Source: Dendrocalamus latiflorus (taxonomy: Eukaryota > Streptophyta > Magnoliopsida > Poales > Poaceae). From it: a stretch of DNA of 64,000 bases. The translations under genes and the position numbers were made by a program. Position 1 is the first letter of the stretch, and the number at the start of each line of letters is the position of its first letter. Below, piece by piece: positions 34,197 through 45,957 of the stretch. The stretch covers positions 31,862,869-31,926,868 of the forward strand of contig CM029626.1 of NCBI GenBank assembly GCA_017311315.1, in the 5' to 3' direction. Under the pieces are notes generated by a model. The model was not told the DNA's origin, ran no database searches, and worked only from the letters and a program-made list of their open reading frames with translations.

Positions 34197-34690
34197 TGTT
34201 GCAGCGGGCATCCACGCAGTCGAACGACTACGAAGTCGTTTACGACCACACTTTGTCGCAGCAAGTCGAATGACCACGAAGTCGTTTACGACCACACCTT
34301 GTCGTAGCAAGTTGATAGTCGGAAGTCTCGGTTACAACTTGCGATCTCCGACTTACGACTATCTCAAACACTCGGGGATACGCATGTGAAGCTAAGGGGA
34401 AATGCAAGAGTTTACGCTGCTCGACTTACTGCAGCTTTTCTAAGGACTCTTATTTAAGCATCAACGAGTACAGATCGTGGCCAACATGGCCCCTCCTAAA
34501 CGCATGCCACGGCTACATGATTCGTGCCATCCCACGACCAGCCATGACGCACCACCACTGATTGAAATCAAAAAAAGAAGAGAACGTTCCCACGTGAATG
34601 AGCACATATCGAATGTCTTGACGTGCACAACCAGAAAGCCATGCCCAACTACTGGACCTATTACCCACAACTTGATCGAACATCCTAATA
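34197..34690 (-). repeat. 3' LTR of antisense copia
   Basis: 494 bp, plus-strand start TGTTGCAGCGGGC. Its inner end is CCTAATA where the other LTR has CCTAACA. On the minus strand it follows a purine tract (ATCAAGGGGGAGAT). It contains imperfect 50-bp repeats around ACGAAGTCGTTTACGACCAC at 34225-34310, partly inverted, so they can fold. Confidence 0.85.
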
Positions 34691-34704
34691 ATCTCCCCCT
34701 TGAT

Positions 34705-36545
34705 CTAGTTGCCCTTCACGTTTATAACTCCAATCTTCTCGCGCAGACTCTGAAGCTTCATCAGCCCAAGAGGTTTCGTCAGTAGGTCCAGCAACTGCTC
34801 GTCTGCCTTGATGTAGTCGATGAAGACCTTGCCATTTTCAACACATTCCCTAATGAAATGGTAACACGTCTCAATATGCTTGCTCCAGCCATGGTACACC
34901 GGATTCTTACATAGCTGAATTGCAGACTTGTTGTCTATGAGCAGAGTTGTTGCTGTTGCTTCCACATTGAACAGGTTGCCGCGCGACTCCCAGGGCCAAA
35001 TCCCTTGGCATGCCGTCGTTGAGGCAGCGACATACTCGGCCTCGCAAGATGACAGAGCGAGGATCCTCTACTTCTGTGATTGCCAGCTCACTGGGCTCCC
35101 CCCAATGAAGAAGATCATGTCAGAGGTACTCTTCCAGTCGTTGACATCCCCAGCCATGTCGGTGTCGCTATACCCAACGAGCTTGGCCACCATTATACCT
35201 CTTGCATACCGGCGCCGGTAGTCGATTGTCCCAGCCACATAGTGCAGCAGGTGCTTCACGGTGCTAAGGTGCTTGGTGGTCGGCAACTCCATAAACCAAC
35301 TTACATAGCCGACTGTGAACGTAATGTCTGGCCTTATGTATACCAGATAGTGTAGGCCTCCGATGATGCTACGGTAGAACGTGCCACTGATTGGAGGATT
35401 TGAGCTTCCCTTGGTCAATTTTAGTCACGGCTCCATTGGCACATGGATGAAGTTGTAGCCGCTCATACCGGCCTTCTCCAGTAACTTGGTCACATAGCTT
35501 GCTTGAGACAGAGTGATCTCGCTCTTACTTTGCATTATCTTGATTCTGAGATAACATCTAAGAGAGCCGAGGTTACTCATCTTGAACTCAGCTTCCATCT
35601 AGGCTTTGAATTGATCGACCACCTCCAAACGGGCATCGATCACCACCAAGTTGTCGACGTACACACCCATAAGCAGACGTGAGACGCTGGTTCGCCGGGT
35701 GTACATGGCGTGCTTGGACGAGGTTCGCTGGAAGCCAAGGAAGGTCAGCGTGCTATTGAGCTTGGCATTCCAGGACCTTGGCACTTGTTGAAGCCCGCAG
35801 AGAGCCTTACGTAGGCGCAGCGCATGGTGCTCGCAGCCCGCACAAACGAAGCTGGCTGTGCCACGTACACTTCCTCCGTGAGTTCGCCGTTGAGGAAGGT
35901 AGATTTCATGTCGAGGTGATGTATCGGCCATCCCTCATAGGTAGCCACTGCCACGAGTGCTCCTACAGAATCAAGGCGCATCACGGGTGCAAACACCTCG
36001 TTGAAGTCTATGCCAACACGTTGAACATATCCCTTGGCCACCAGGCATGCCTTGCGCTTCACGATCTCGTCGCAGGTGTCCTTCTTTAGCTTGAACACCC
36101 ACTTAAAGCCAATAGGTCATTTTCCGGTCGGAAGGTCGATGAGGTCCCATGTCCAGTTCTCCTCGATGGAGTTCATCACTTCCTGAATCGCCATCCACCA
36201 TCCTTGGTCAGCCTGAGCCTCAGTGACAGAGGCTGGCTCCTCCATTGTCAGCATGTGCAATTTGTTGGGATCAAGCTCGTGTGGAGGGGCATCGTTGATG
36301 CAGTCTTGCACCATGCAGAACCTCCAAGAAGCTCCTTCGTCATCGAGGTCAATGTTCGATGGAATGGTCGATAGAAGGGATGCAAATTTGACCGTGGTTG
36401 TACCGGTGCCTAAGGTCAAAGTAGTGGAGTGCTCACCCATTGTCGTGGTCGAATTAGAGTGCTCACCCGTTGCCGTGGTCGAACTGGAGTGTTCACCCAT
36501 TGCCGTGGTCGAACTGGTGATGCTGGTACCTTCAGGTCTTACCAT
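34705..36545 (-). pseudogene. Copia reverse transcriptase and RNase H, broken
   Basis: On the minus strand: a linker with three imperfect MGEHSSSTT-type 33-bp repeats (36420-36520), then the reverse transcriptase start (about 36117-36230), with a stop or frame change at about 36115. The next block has MDMKSTFLNG-like and YVDN in place of YVDD (about 35660), so the second catalytic aspartate is lost. RNase H follows with SASD-like GYSDTDMAGD (about 35130-35200) and the C-terminal KHIETCYHFIREC block, ending at 34705. Several frame breaks separate the pieces. No functional protein. Confidence 0.85.
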
Positions 36546-36551
36546 TAGTAC

Positions 36552-38426
36552 TGTTGGACCGAAATGGCAACAGAGGGGGGTGAATGTCGACTACTAAAAA
36601 TTCGTCCCCCTCAAGTACCTACGACAAAATCTTCTTCTATAGCTATGAAGCAAAGCTATGAAGAGATATCCTCAAGCTCTCTGGAAATATGGAGAAATCA
36701 ACCAAGGGAAAAGAACAGAGAGAAAGCACCCAAGAAAAAAAAAACCTGCAACAAAACCCTAGGGCCGGTCTGACCGCTGGGTAAAAGCCGGTCTGACCGC
36801 TGGGTAATAGCCGGTCTGACCGCTGGGTAAAACCCGGTCTGACCGCCCCTGGTTCTAGCAGCCCGAAAGTTCAGTAAAAATTCATAGAACCTCACTAAAA
36901 CTTGGAATTTGTGATTTTCTTCTTTTCTAACCAAGCCCAAACTATCAAAACACTAAACTAAATAGCCTAGGGACTCCAAACAACAACTCAAGAAATTCAG
37001 AATTTTGACAAGAGCTAGAAAAATACAGAGAGCAGTGCAAAAACTCAAATTCTCATTTCATCTTTGGTCCTCTGGCCTTGAGACTTTGAGGATAGATTAG
37101 CAATAGCTACATGAACCTCCAGACCAAATCTCAGGCCATCTCAAAGAGGAAAACAAGAAATGCTTCAAAACCCTAGAAACTGAAGGCTCAGGCAAAGAGC
37201 AAAATCAAAATTCAAACTGCCATCTCAAATTTGATCCTTTGGCCAAGAGACTTTGGGAATATGTTAGCAATAACCTCAGGACTCAAAACCCCAAATATTA
37301 GCCTATCTCATGAAAGGAATCAAGAAGTTCATCAAAACCCTAGAACAGGAGAAAAGAACAGAGGAGGCTAATGGGGAAAATCTGAGAATAGAATTGATTT
37401 GCTCTTGGGGGAACCTGACCAAATGGTCTAAAGATATCATCCCATGTCATAGCAATCCATTTTGGACCTTCCCAGCAAGAAACAACTCAAAACTCAGAAA
37501 ATCAAAAATCACTCCAAAAGGGATGAACGAAGAACAGAGAGCACGAACAGGATAAATAAATTTCAGATTTCCATTCCAAATCAACAAGAGGAATACAGAG
37601 GAGTCCCGATACGCATGGACATTAGAACAAGATGGAAGATTACATGGATTCTCCTCTACCTCTCCCTCTCCATCTCAAGAACACTCATCCATACATGCTT
37701 GGAGGAGGGGATGAACACAGACACAGAGAGCTCACATAGAGGGCATCGAAGGAGACACAGCTCTGCCCCTCTCACCTGCTCTCAACCACTAACGACTAAA
37801 GCCAAAACCACCTCTCAAAGCCTCTTTTGACCCACTAAAACCCTAACTCTCTCCTAAAGCCATGGGGAGGCATGCAGCCCCCTCCACCTATTTATAGCGC
37901 TTGGCTAACGGGTCTCCACCCCGTTACGCCCGCTAAATCCAACGGAGCCCGCTCCCGCTTGTGCAGCCTTGCGAATTTACTGATTCGCCCCTCGTGCACC
38001 TTCCGGGAAGCTTCCGCGCTCCTTGTCGTCCACGACTCGCAACCACATCGAATCTCCGCCGTCTTCGACACATCCGACCGTTCTGACCTCGACACCTCCC
38101 TGTGTCTAGTCCGATCACCTCGTGTCTCACAACGACTCCGCCTTGACGTCCTGCAGTCACACAGACAAGAAACACGTCACATAGCACCGCTCGATACATG
38201 AAAGCGTAAATAGCATAAGCACATCATACTTACTCATGACGAAGTCCAAACCTGTCGAATCATCGGAATATGCAACCTAATCCCATACGACCAAGTTTGA
38301 CCAAATCTGACCGAGCCCGTTGCACTACGCAACGATATGGTCTGACCACACAATCCAAACTCGACTATCCTAAACCTTTGTCAATTACTCATCACACACA
38401 CGGGATGACCTCCACATGGTCTCTCA
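36552..38426 (-). mobile_element. Solo LTR, Sirevirus type
   Basis: 1875 bp flanked by the exact duplication AGTAC (36547-36551 and 38427-38431). Read on the minus strand it starts TGAGAGACCATGTGGAGG and ends GGTCCAACA, the same termini as the LTR at 56619-58402, with similar sequence throughout. It has a TATAAATA box at 37889-37896 (minus) and four tandem copies of a CCGGTCTGACCG-containing unit at 36764-36850. No internal coding region is present. It sits in the copia region between integrase and reverse transcriptase. Confidence 0.92.
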
Positions 38427-38431
38427 AGTAC

Positions 38432-38529
38432 AGAGTAGGCCACGGTGAAGTCATCGTGGCCACTGGCTTGTTCGGAGTTCTCCTAGTCTCAGCTTCTCCC
38501 CTCGTTGAAGACGACGTCCCAGGAGATGT
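38432..38529 (-). pseudogene. Sliver of copia integrase C-terminus
   Basis: About 100 bases between the two nested LTRs. On the minus strand it reads ISWDVVFNEG, matching the ISRDVVFDEG at the end of integrase in the young copia. It shows that the right-hand LTR replaced or was accompanied by deletion of about 150 codons of integrase, since the next copia sequence (41538) is at the second catalytic aspartate region. Confidence 0.7.
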
Positions 38530-41500
38530 GCACTCGGCCAAATGAGGGCCATGCCGCCCCGGCCCATCTCAGCCACCCTCGCCCACTTAACCCCCGCCCC
38601 CATCCTGGCCGCCTGCTCATCTCCGCCCGTGCGATCTCGGCCGCACCCCTCCACTTAAAACCCTTCACCTACCACAGCCGTCCGATCCCCATCCGACGCC
38701 GCGCCTCACTCCCCTCTCTCCCTGCTGACAGGACGGACCCACCTGTCGGGCCCATCCCCCACCCCGCGCCGTCTCCCTCCTCGTGCCGCCGCCGCCCGCA
38801 ACCGCCTCCGCCCTAACCGGCCACCTCCTCCCCTTATCTCTCCCGCACGCCGCCTCTCCCTTCGTGCGCCGCAAGCCCGCGCCCACCTCTCCCCCGTTTT
38901 CCGCGCAAGTCGCCCACTTCCCCACCCGCCTGGACTCTATCCGCAGCTAACCGCCGCCCACCTCCCCTCTTTCTCCGGCGAGGAATTCCGCCGTGCCTCG
39001 CCCCTATTTAAACCCCACCCCGAGACTCCCCTCGTCACTCCACTCCTCGCCCTGCCCCTCTAACCCGTTCCCGAGTGCCCGAGAGCTCCCCCACCGTGCG
39101 CCTTCACTCCTCCGCGCCGCCTTCTCCTCCGGCGAGGAATTGTCGGCGAAGGAGAGCCGCCCGAGCTCCGCCGCATCACGCCGAGTCCCCTCCGCCTCTT
39201 CCCCGTGCCCAAGCGCCGTCGGAGAGCCCCGTCCGTCGGTACCCGAACGCCTCCGTCGCCTCCATCTCGTCGCCGGCCACCTCCGTCCGCCGCCGAGCTT
39301 CGCCGAAGGTACAGGCGTGCTCCCTGCGCACCCCACTTTCCATTTCCGCCCTCGCCGTCCTCCGCCATGGCCGCTGCAGCCGGTGACCCTAAGGACCCGT
39401 GCGCCCCGCCGGTGACCGAGCCACCTCAGCCGGCCTGTGCTGGTGTGTCAGCCACATCGGCGCCACCCGCGCACCAGGCCGCCCCGTCAGTGCCACCCGC
39501 ACTTCCCTGCCACGTCGGCCACCACCCCCTCTGTGGACCCGGTCCATGGACCGAGGCCCACATGTCAGCCGGCCCAACCCTAGATGACGTCATGCTGACG
39601 CAAGAACTCAGGTTTTCCCGTAGGAATTTAATTCGGCCGAAAATGATTTTGGTGCTGACGTCATAATCCTCAATTTCCTGTACAAAAATAATTCCAAAAA
39701 TTCCTTTTATTCTTTTTCCCTAAATTTAAACTTCCCGGGGCCCGTTCTTCTTCGTTCTAACTCCGATTTAACCCATTCAAATTTCTAAATTCATCAAAAA
39801 TTTCCCTCTACCCATTCCTAGCCTCAATTTAAATTTTTGAGTATATTTGAATTTGATTTGATTTTATTTTGAGTTTGGAGGGTTATTTTCACGTGTAGAT
39901 TACGACAATTCTGAAGATTTCCTCGACGATGGATCTCACCAATTTGAAGAGCAAGGCAAGTCACACTCCTTGATCATGTTGATCCCAGAATTTCAAATAA
40001 AATTATGTTGATTTAAATTATATTGCATGCGTATTTCTATTCAACGTATTTCAATTCAGTTTTAAATTTAGTTATTGCCTACTTGTTAATTCCTCATTGA
40101 ATTTGAATTCCTCAATACCTTGTAACCCTAGACTAAAACTCTGGCTAGATCAATAGAATGGCTAGAGAAAACTTTATAGTACATGCATAGCCCTGCATAG
40201 AAGAAACTTAGGTTTGGGGACATCTTTTCACTTAAAATGACAAGCTTTTGGATATTATTCTTGACTTCGGAGAGTCAAGGAGGTTTGCAAAACTATTTCA
40301 AAATAAAATATAAAATCTGATTTAGACTTAGGTTAATGGTTAAAGTGGTGGGTGCAGGCATGCCCTGTTGGTTGGAGCCGCAGAGGTTGACTGTCGTGCA
40401 CGGGGGTATGTGGTTGAGCCTAAGTCAATTAAGGACCGGTCTTTGAGCTACTGTTGCTAAAGCCTTAACGTACTACCACATGGCTGGTATGGGACAGCCC
40501 TGACCAAATAATTTGCGAAGTCCAAACTTGAGTCAAGTCGTAGGTTGAAAGTGGGCGTGGTTGGTGCCATGCGAAGTCCCACTTGGGTGAGCGTGGTTGT
40601 AGCCATGAGAAGTCTCACCTAGGCTCAAGAGGGGGTCCCGGTCTGGTGGATTCCTTACTGGGGTGAAACCTTAGAGTTGGCTTGGCCGAGTTGACGGCTT
40701 CGCATTGTAAAGGCCTTGTTATGATTACTCAGTCGCACGCCTAAAGAAGCGTGTATTGACCGACATTATGAGGACATCATATCTTGTGGGTAAAGCTGTA
40801 CAACCTCTGCAGAGTGTACAATCTATCCTGGATAGCCGTGCCATGGTCACGGGCATGCTAAGCAAAAGTTTTTCATAGATTAGACTTGGCTTTACAAAAA
40901 TATTTTCAAAAACCTTATGGATGGATGGAGTCCATGAGTGTATGATTAATGTGTGGATGGATGGAATTCACATGGATTGTTTATGGGAAATTGGTCCGGG
41001 AAGGATTCCCGTGGTTAGGTTGGTGTATGGTCGGAGCCTGCACTAACGTTATGGATTTCAATTAAGTATATTGTTTTATCTACTGTAATAAATTCAACAA
41101 TTTTAATCTACTTATTGTATTTCATAAATACTGTTTCTGCAAACTAACCCTATAAGCCTTCCATTGAAGCCTTTATCATTATGTTGCATTTTCCCATGTG
41201 ACTTACGGAGTACAAGTTTGTACTCACCTTGCTTAATCATAACAGAGGAGGATGTCTACGACTATGGTGAGGACCAGGACGAGTAGGACGTGTCTTGCAA
41301 TCGTCTGCCTATGGGGAGGCAGTTGGGCTTCGCCAGTTATCTTTTTATTTTCCGCTGTTAATTCCCTTTTATTTGATTTACCAATGTAAGACTTGGCCAT
41401 AAGGCCGTACCCATTTGCTTAATATATTTGGTCATTTGCGTTCGATATGTATCTTTGTTTGGCTGTGTGCACTAGCTGTTCCTGGACTAGTGCGATTTAC

Positions 41501-41537
41501 ACAGAAGGTTTCGGAGTCGCTACTCCGGGATCTGACA
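38530..41537 (+). mobile_element. Gypsy-type LTR, 5'-truncated
   Basis: It ends CTCCGGGATCTGACA at 41537, like the solo LTR ending at 4000, and has a TATA-like box at 39005-39012 in a GC-rich setting. It contains CACATGTCAGC/GTCAGCCAC-type motifs as in the related LTRs, then a long AT-rich tail. No TGTAAC start is present: the left junction is directly with copia sequence at about 38529, and the CCGGT after 41537 has no partner on the left. A deletion has therefore removed the LTR start together with part of the copia integrase. No coding region of its own; GC-rich open frames at 38500-39600 are not protein-like. Confidence 0.7.
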
Positions 41538-43478
41538 CCGGTGTACCCCTTGCTTGGCGCAGTACTCGGTGAAGTCCACGAAGGTGAACTCTCCCCCACG
41601 GTCGGTGCGAAGGGTGCGCAACTTGTGGCCGGTCTCGGTCTCGACCGTGGCTTGGAAATTCTTGATTGCGCCTTCGGCCTCGTCCTTGCCTCAGAGGAGA
41701 ATGAGCCACATGTAACGACTCATGTCATTGACGAGCAAGAGGAAATAGCGCTTGCCTCTGTGTGTCGTCGGTGTGACAGGTTCACGCATGTCGTCGTGCA
41801 CTAAGTCGAGGTGGTCGTTGGGGCGGTGCTTGGCCTCCTGAGGAGAAGGAGCACACCGTTGTTTATTGATGAGGCACCCATCACAGATTTGATCAACATG
41901 GTTCACGTGAGGAAGTTCGCGCACCAAGCCCATGGTTGACATCTTCTGGAGCGCATCAAAATTGAGGTGCCTAAAGCAGGCATGCTAGCGCCACGCCTCG
42001 TTGTCGACCTGCAAGCTCAGACAGACTAGCTGTACCACACTTAAAACGATCTTGTACAACCGATTTGGTGATTTCTTCACCTTGGTGATGAGATTGCATT
42101 GTCGATCACGGACGCACAGGACGCCATATTCAATCAACATGCTATAGCCGCCCTCATTGAGTTGGCCAACACTAATGATGTTGCTTCGAAGTCGTGGGAT
42201 GAAGTACATGTTGGTGAGGGCGCGGTGTCGATTCCCTTTTCCCGCGAATAGCACGGTGCCGCACCCGTGGATTTCGTTCACCGAGCCATCCCCGAACTTG
42301 ACCGAGCCAGTGATCCCACGATCGAGTTCAGCGAACGCTGTGTCAGATCCCGTCATGTGATTTGATGCTCCGATGTCTAGAAACCAGGAGGTCTCCTCAT
42401 ACTCTTCATTGGGGAAGACTGATTTGGCGCACTCCTCGTTGAGACAGACTTGCCCGCTGACGTGTTCTGGCTTAGCAGGCGCCCAGGCGGTGTCCTCTTC
42501 CATTGCCATTACTTGGGCCATCAGGAGAGATGGCTCATTGTCGGTGTTCTGCACCAGATGCACCTCCTCCCTTTTCTTCTTGCAGCAATCACAAGCTCAA
42601 TGCCCTAATTTTCCGCAATACCTACACTCGTCTCTCTTGGGGTTGTCTTGGCTGCCACGCAACCTGCCACGGTGCGCGGAGGAGTTGTTGGATGTCGATC
42701 CATCCTGATCACGTGCCTGCGCCCGTGCCCGCCACTCCTCTGTGAGTAGACAGGTTCCTTTGTCATCGGCGCCACGGTTGGAGTAGCACTGCTCCACCAC
42801 TCTAAGTCGACCGATCACCTCCTCGATCGAGAGAGCACTGATGTTGAGGAGCGTCTTTATGGAAATGGCCACCTAAAGGTAGCAATCTAGGACCATTTGC
42901 AGGAGTTTCTTGACTACCTCTTCCTCCCGGATGGGATCACTGAGCAGGTGGAGGTTATTGACAAGCCCAGAGATCCTCATCGAGAAATCATCGATGGACT
43001 CACCGTCTTTGAAAGGAGATATTGCCGAACTCCTTGTGTAGTTGCTGGGCATTGGCTTCGTGCACGTGGTCGACGCCCATACGCATGGTCTTCACAGACT
43101 CCCAGGCAGCCTTCGCCGTGTTCTTGACGGTGAGAGTCGATAGCATCTCGATCGGCACGACGCGGAGAATCACTGATAGCGTGAGCCAGTCGTCGCGGTA
43201 GTCTATGTCGTCGAAGACCTTGCACCTGGAGGTTGACTCGCATGACCAGTGCCCAGTCATTGTAGTTCATTTGCGTGAGCATGGGGTAGACAATGGAGCC
43301 TGAGGCCTCCTTGATGACGCGCTGGACGACGGGCCCGTGGCCACCGTTGTCACGGTGCCATGGTCTGCGCGGAGGAGGCGAAGGTGAGCGTGGGCGACCT
43401 TGCCGCAGAGGAGTCATCGACTGCCTTGCTGGCAGAGCCCATGACGAAGACATGTCTTCTAGATGATCGGCGAACACA
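41538..43478 (-). pseudogene. Copia gag, protease and integrase, broken
   Basis: On the minus strand, gag starts near 43450 (readable pieces 42977-43492 and 43000-43260 in two frames) and continues at 42597-42872 to a zinc knuckle CX2CX3-GH that runs into a stop. 41985-42563 holds the protease with DIG in place of DSG/DTG, so the active-site motif is altered. 41691-41942 holds the integrase zinc-binding CDGC and the first catalytic region (LVHDDMREPVTP). It then frameshifts, and the second region (EFTFVDFTEYCAKQG) ends at the LTR junction at 41538. No functional product. Confidence 0.85.
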
Positions 43479-43491
43479 GGCTCTGATACCA
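43479..43491 (-). other. Primer binding site of antisense copia
   Basis: Minus strand TGGTATCAGAGCC, two bases inside the 5' LTR; a Met-initiator tRNA site. Confidence 0.9.
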
Positions 43492-43493
43492 CT

Positions 43494-43939
43494 TGTTACA
43501 GCGGGTACCCACGCAGTCATTTATGACCACACCTTGTCGCAACAAGTCAAATGACGATGAAGTTGTTTACGACCACGCCTTATCGCAGCAAGTCGATAGT
43601 CGATGGTCGATAGTCGGAAGTCTCGGTTATGACTTATGACTTATGATCTCCGACTTACAACTTCCAATCTCCGACCTCCGACTTTTGACTTCCGATTATC
43701 TCAAACAGTCGGGGATACGCACACACGCAAGGATTTGTGCTGCTCGACTTACTGCATCTTTTCTAAGGACTCTTATTTAAGCATCATTGAGTACAGATCG
43801 TGGCTAATATGGCCCCTGCTAAACGCATGCCATGATTATATGATTCGTGCTATCCGACGACCAGCCATGACTCACGACCACTAACTGAAACCAAAAAAGA
43901 AGAGAATGATTACCGGAAATTTGATTGAACATCCTAACA
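43494..43939 (-). repeat. 5' LTR of antisense copia
   Basis: 446 bp, plus-strand start TGTTACAGCGGG and end CATCCTAACA. It is similar to 34197-34690, with several indels in the ACGACCAC repeats, so the element is old. It is followed by the TAGTA duplication. Confidence 0.88.
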
Positions 43940-43944
43940 TAGTA

Positions 43945-44876
43945 CTATGTAGTTTTTCAATTGGTGCTGCTGCTTCTGATGTATCTTTGAAGAAGCATGT
44001 CTTCGTTTTACTGGAAGAACTTAATGCGCCTTTATTTGCATTTTTTTTCGTGTCACATCAACCCGTTGCTTGCCTCCACTTCCGTGGTCAAGAGCTCAAG
44101 ACTGCTTGGAGCCAAGGTTACTTATTGCAGGATGAACCGGGAAAAACGAGGACAAGTGCACACAAATTTAACACAGTATGGCAAGTGATGATGGGACCAA
44201 AATTGAAATGTCCGTGCTAGTAATAATGCACGGTTCTTGCAGTCGGTGATGTGAATGATCGCGGCAGGGCAGAGCAAAAGAAACAGACAAGGCATGTGAG
44301 CGGCACAGACACAGCTCAGCTCGTCGTCCGGCCTGTGCTGTGCGGTGCAGCGCCGCGCATCTGCGATTCTGAATTACGCATCCTTGTCCAGCCATGATGA
44401 GTGCATGTGCGCATGCCAGACGGCAAAGCAGCCAGCCAGCCAGCCAGCCAGCTCCCTCTTGTTTGTTTTACTTTTACTGCTGCTAGGAGAGGACGACCGG
44501 CACTTTTACTTAATCGTTGCCAATACGTACGGGCATGGCACCTTAAAGCTTCAGCAGATTAACTTTTCCATGGCATATGTCGCATGCCATGCCTGTACTT
44601 TACCAACTTAATTACCGTGGTGTTGTATATATAACTTGTAGAGATTACCAGATGCGAATGTGTCGACCATGAATACATGTATGCCATGGATCAGTAGTAA
44701 ACAGGCTGCTAGCTGGTTTGGTTTTCTATTTTAATTTCAGAGGGTGCCCAGCTCGGGTAGCTGCGAGTGACACTGGTCAATTAATTTTATAGTGGCCATG
44801 ACCGGTGCCTTGCTAGACAGATTTCGTCTTCCTGGTCTCTTCCTTCCTCTGCTTCTGCAGCTTCCTTCCTCACCAC
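43945..44876. other. Intergenic DNA and upstream region of GASA gene
   Basis: No gene recognised. It includes a (CCAG)n stretch at about 44426-44453. An open frame at 43906-44220 shows no known domain. The last few hundred bases are the probable promoter region of the GASA gene. Confidence 0.4.
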
Positions 44877-44900
44877 CGCGCGCGCGCGCGCGCTATATAA
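44877..44900 (+). promoter_or_regulatory. (CG)8 tract and TATA box of GASA gene
   Basis: A 17-base alternating CG run (44877-44893) directly joined to TATATAA (44894-44900). The TATA box is about 92 bases before the ATG, a suitable distance for a short leader starting near 44925. Confidence 0.75.
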
Positions 44901-44991
44901 TCGAACCCTGCTCGATCTGAAGTGCTCTAAACCCTTGTTAATTCCTAGCTAGCTAGAAGCACACACAAGTGGTCGAGGCCAAGCTCAAGAT

Positions 44992-45579
44992 ATGGAACAT
45001 CGATCCATGGGTTTCTCCAATTCCCAGCGGCCATCAATGGCGTGCCGGCTTGTTGCTCTTCTTCTCCTGATGGCCCTCATGGCCGTCGACGCGCAAGATC
45101 AAGCTGCTGCTGCTGCTGCTGCTGATCCACTGGTAACACGAATGCACACCTCAGATCCAATCTAAAATTCTACATGCACGAAACATATAATACCACCGAT
45201 GCCAATGCCCCCCCTTGTTGCTGTACATGTGTGTGCAGGTGATGATCTACGAAGCGAGGATGAGATCCCTGCTTCAGGCGCCAAAACTAGGTAGCTAATT
45301 AAGCACTATGCATTGCATTTGCAGTTATTATGTGTGCAGTTGTTGTTTCTAGCTAGCTAGCTGCCTGCTCGATCTATACGTACTGCTGCAGACTGCGGCA
45401 GGACGTGCTGGGGGCGGTGCGGCAACAACTGGAAGAACGAGATGTGCAACAAGATGTGCAACGTCTGCTGCGACCGCTGCAACTGCGTGCCGCCGGGCAC
45501 CGGCCAGGACACCCGCCACCTCTGCCCCTGCTACGACACCATGGTCAACCCCCACACCGGCAAGCTCAAGTGCCCATAG
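44992..45579 (+). CDS. GASA/snakin cysteine-rich secreted peptide
   Basis: Three exons (44992-45132, 45239-45290, 45392-45579) with GT-AG introns of 106 and 101 bp encode 126 residues. Members of this gibberellin-regulated family are secreted to the apoplast or cell wall and act in growth, hormone response and defence. A hydrophobic signal segment follows Met16 (ACRLVALLLLMALMAVDA). Then come seven alanines from a (GCT)n run, a variable linker (VMIYEARMRSLLQAPKLD), and the C-terminal GASA domain of about 60 residues with exactly 12 cysteines in the family spacing and the typical KCP end. The exon 1/2 join is in phase; exon 2 ends after the first base of an Asp codon. The start used is the first in-frame ATG after the TATA box; Met16 is an alternative. 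The exact family member is not identified. Confidence 0.93.
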
Positions 45580-45737
45580 ATTACAGTAGATCCCGTCCAT
45601 ATGCCCCTGTCAATCAGGCTTTTTGCTTGTTGTCTAGTGAGTGCGATGTGACTTGCAAGGGCATATTCTCTTTTCTTGGAATTCGTGTGAATGTGTCGTT
45701 GTCGTTGTTAGCAGATGCCGCTTCCTACGTCTCAAGG

Positions 45738-45743
45738 AATAAA
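45738..45743 (+). terminator. Poly(A) signal of GASA gene
   Basis: AATAAA 159 bases after the stop codon, a typical plant near-upstream element. Confidence 0.55.
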
Positions 45744-45856
45744 GAATTTCTGCACCGTTCCTACCTTGTTGTTCATCTACTCTGCAATGGCAATGCAAAT
45801 AAGATGTTGATAAATATTATCTGGATATTTCTTTCTAATTATTATTCAGATTTGTG

Positions 45857-45957
45857 ACCATTGGATTAGAGATCCAATGGCCACCAATTCTCCCTCTCCA
45901 AAAAAATGTTCCCCTCAAAAAAAAAGGGGGCCGTTGGATCTCTAATCCAACGATTCC
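45857..45957. repeat. Inverted repeat around GGATTAGAGATCC
   Basis: The arm 45857-45885 and the complement of 45929-45957 match in about 25 of 29 bases (core TTGGATTAGAGATCCAA), with a loop of about 43 bases. Each arm is itself nearly palindromic. It could be a MITE end or a small foldback element; no target duplication was found. Confidence 0.5.

Larger units (their letters stand above)
34197..43939 (-). mobile_element. Antisense Ty1/copia element with two LTR insertions
   Basis: Flanked by the exact duplication TAGTA (34192-34196 and 43940-43944). On the minus strand the order is 5' LTR (43494-43939), primer binding site (43479-43491), gag, protease, integrase, then an interruption of about 5 kb, then reverse transcriptase, RNase H and 3' LTR (34197-34690). 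The interruption is a Sirevirus-type solo LTR at 36552-38426 and a gypsy-type LTR at about 38530-41537, separated by 100 bases of copia. The protein is related to that of the young copia at 25441. Frameshifts, stops and altered catalytic residues show that it is long dead. It is inserted just behind DWARF1, tail to tail. Confidence 0.93.

Noticed and set aside
34225..34310. Regular repeats resembling a short CRISPR-like array
   Set aside because: These are imperfect, diverged LTR repeats in a plant retroelement; no spacers of even length or cas genes.
38500..39670. Overlapping frames of 80-150 codons
   Set aside because: Same GC-rich LTR composition effect; no conserved motif.
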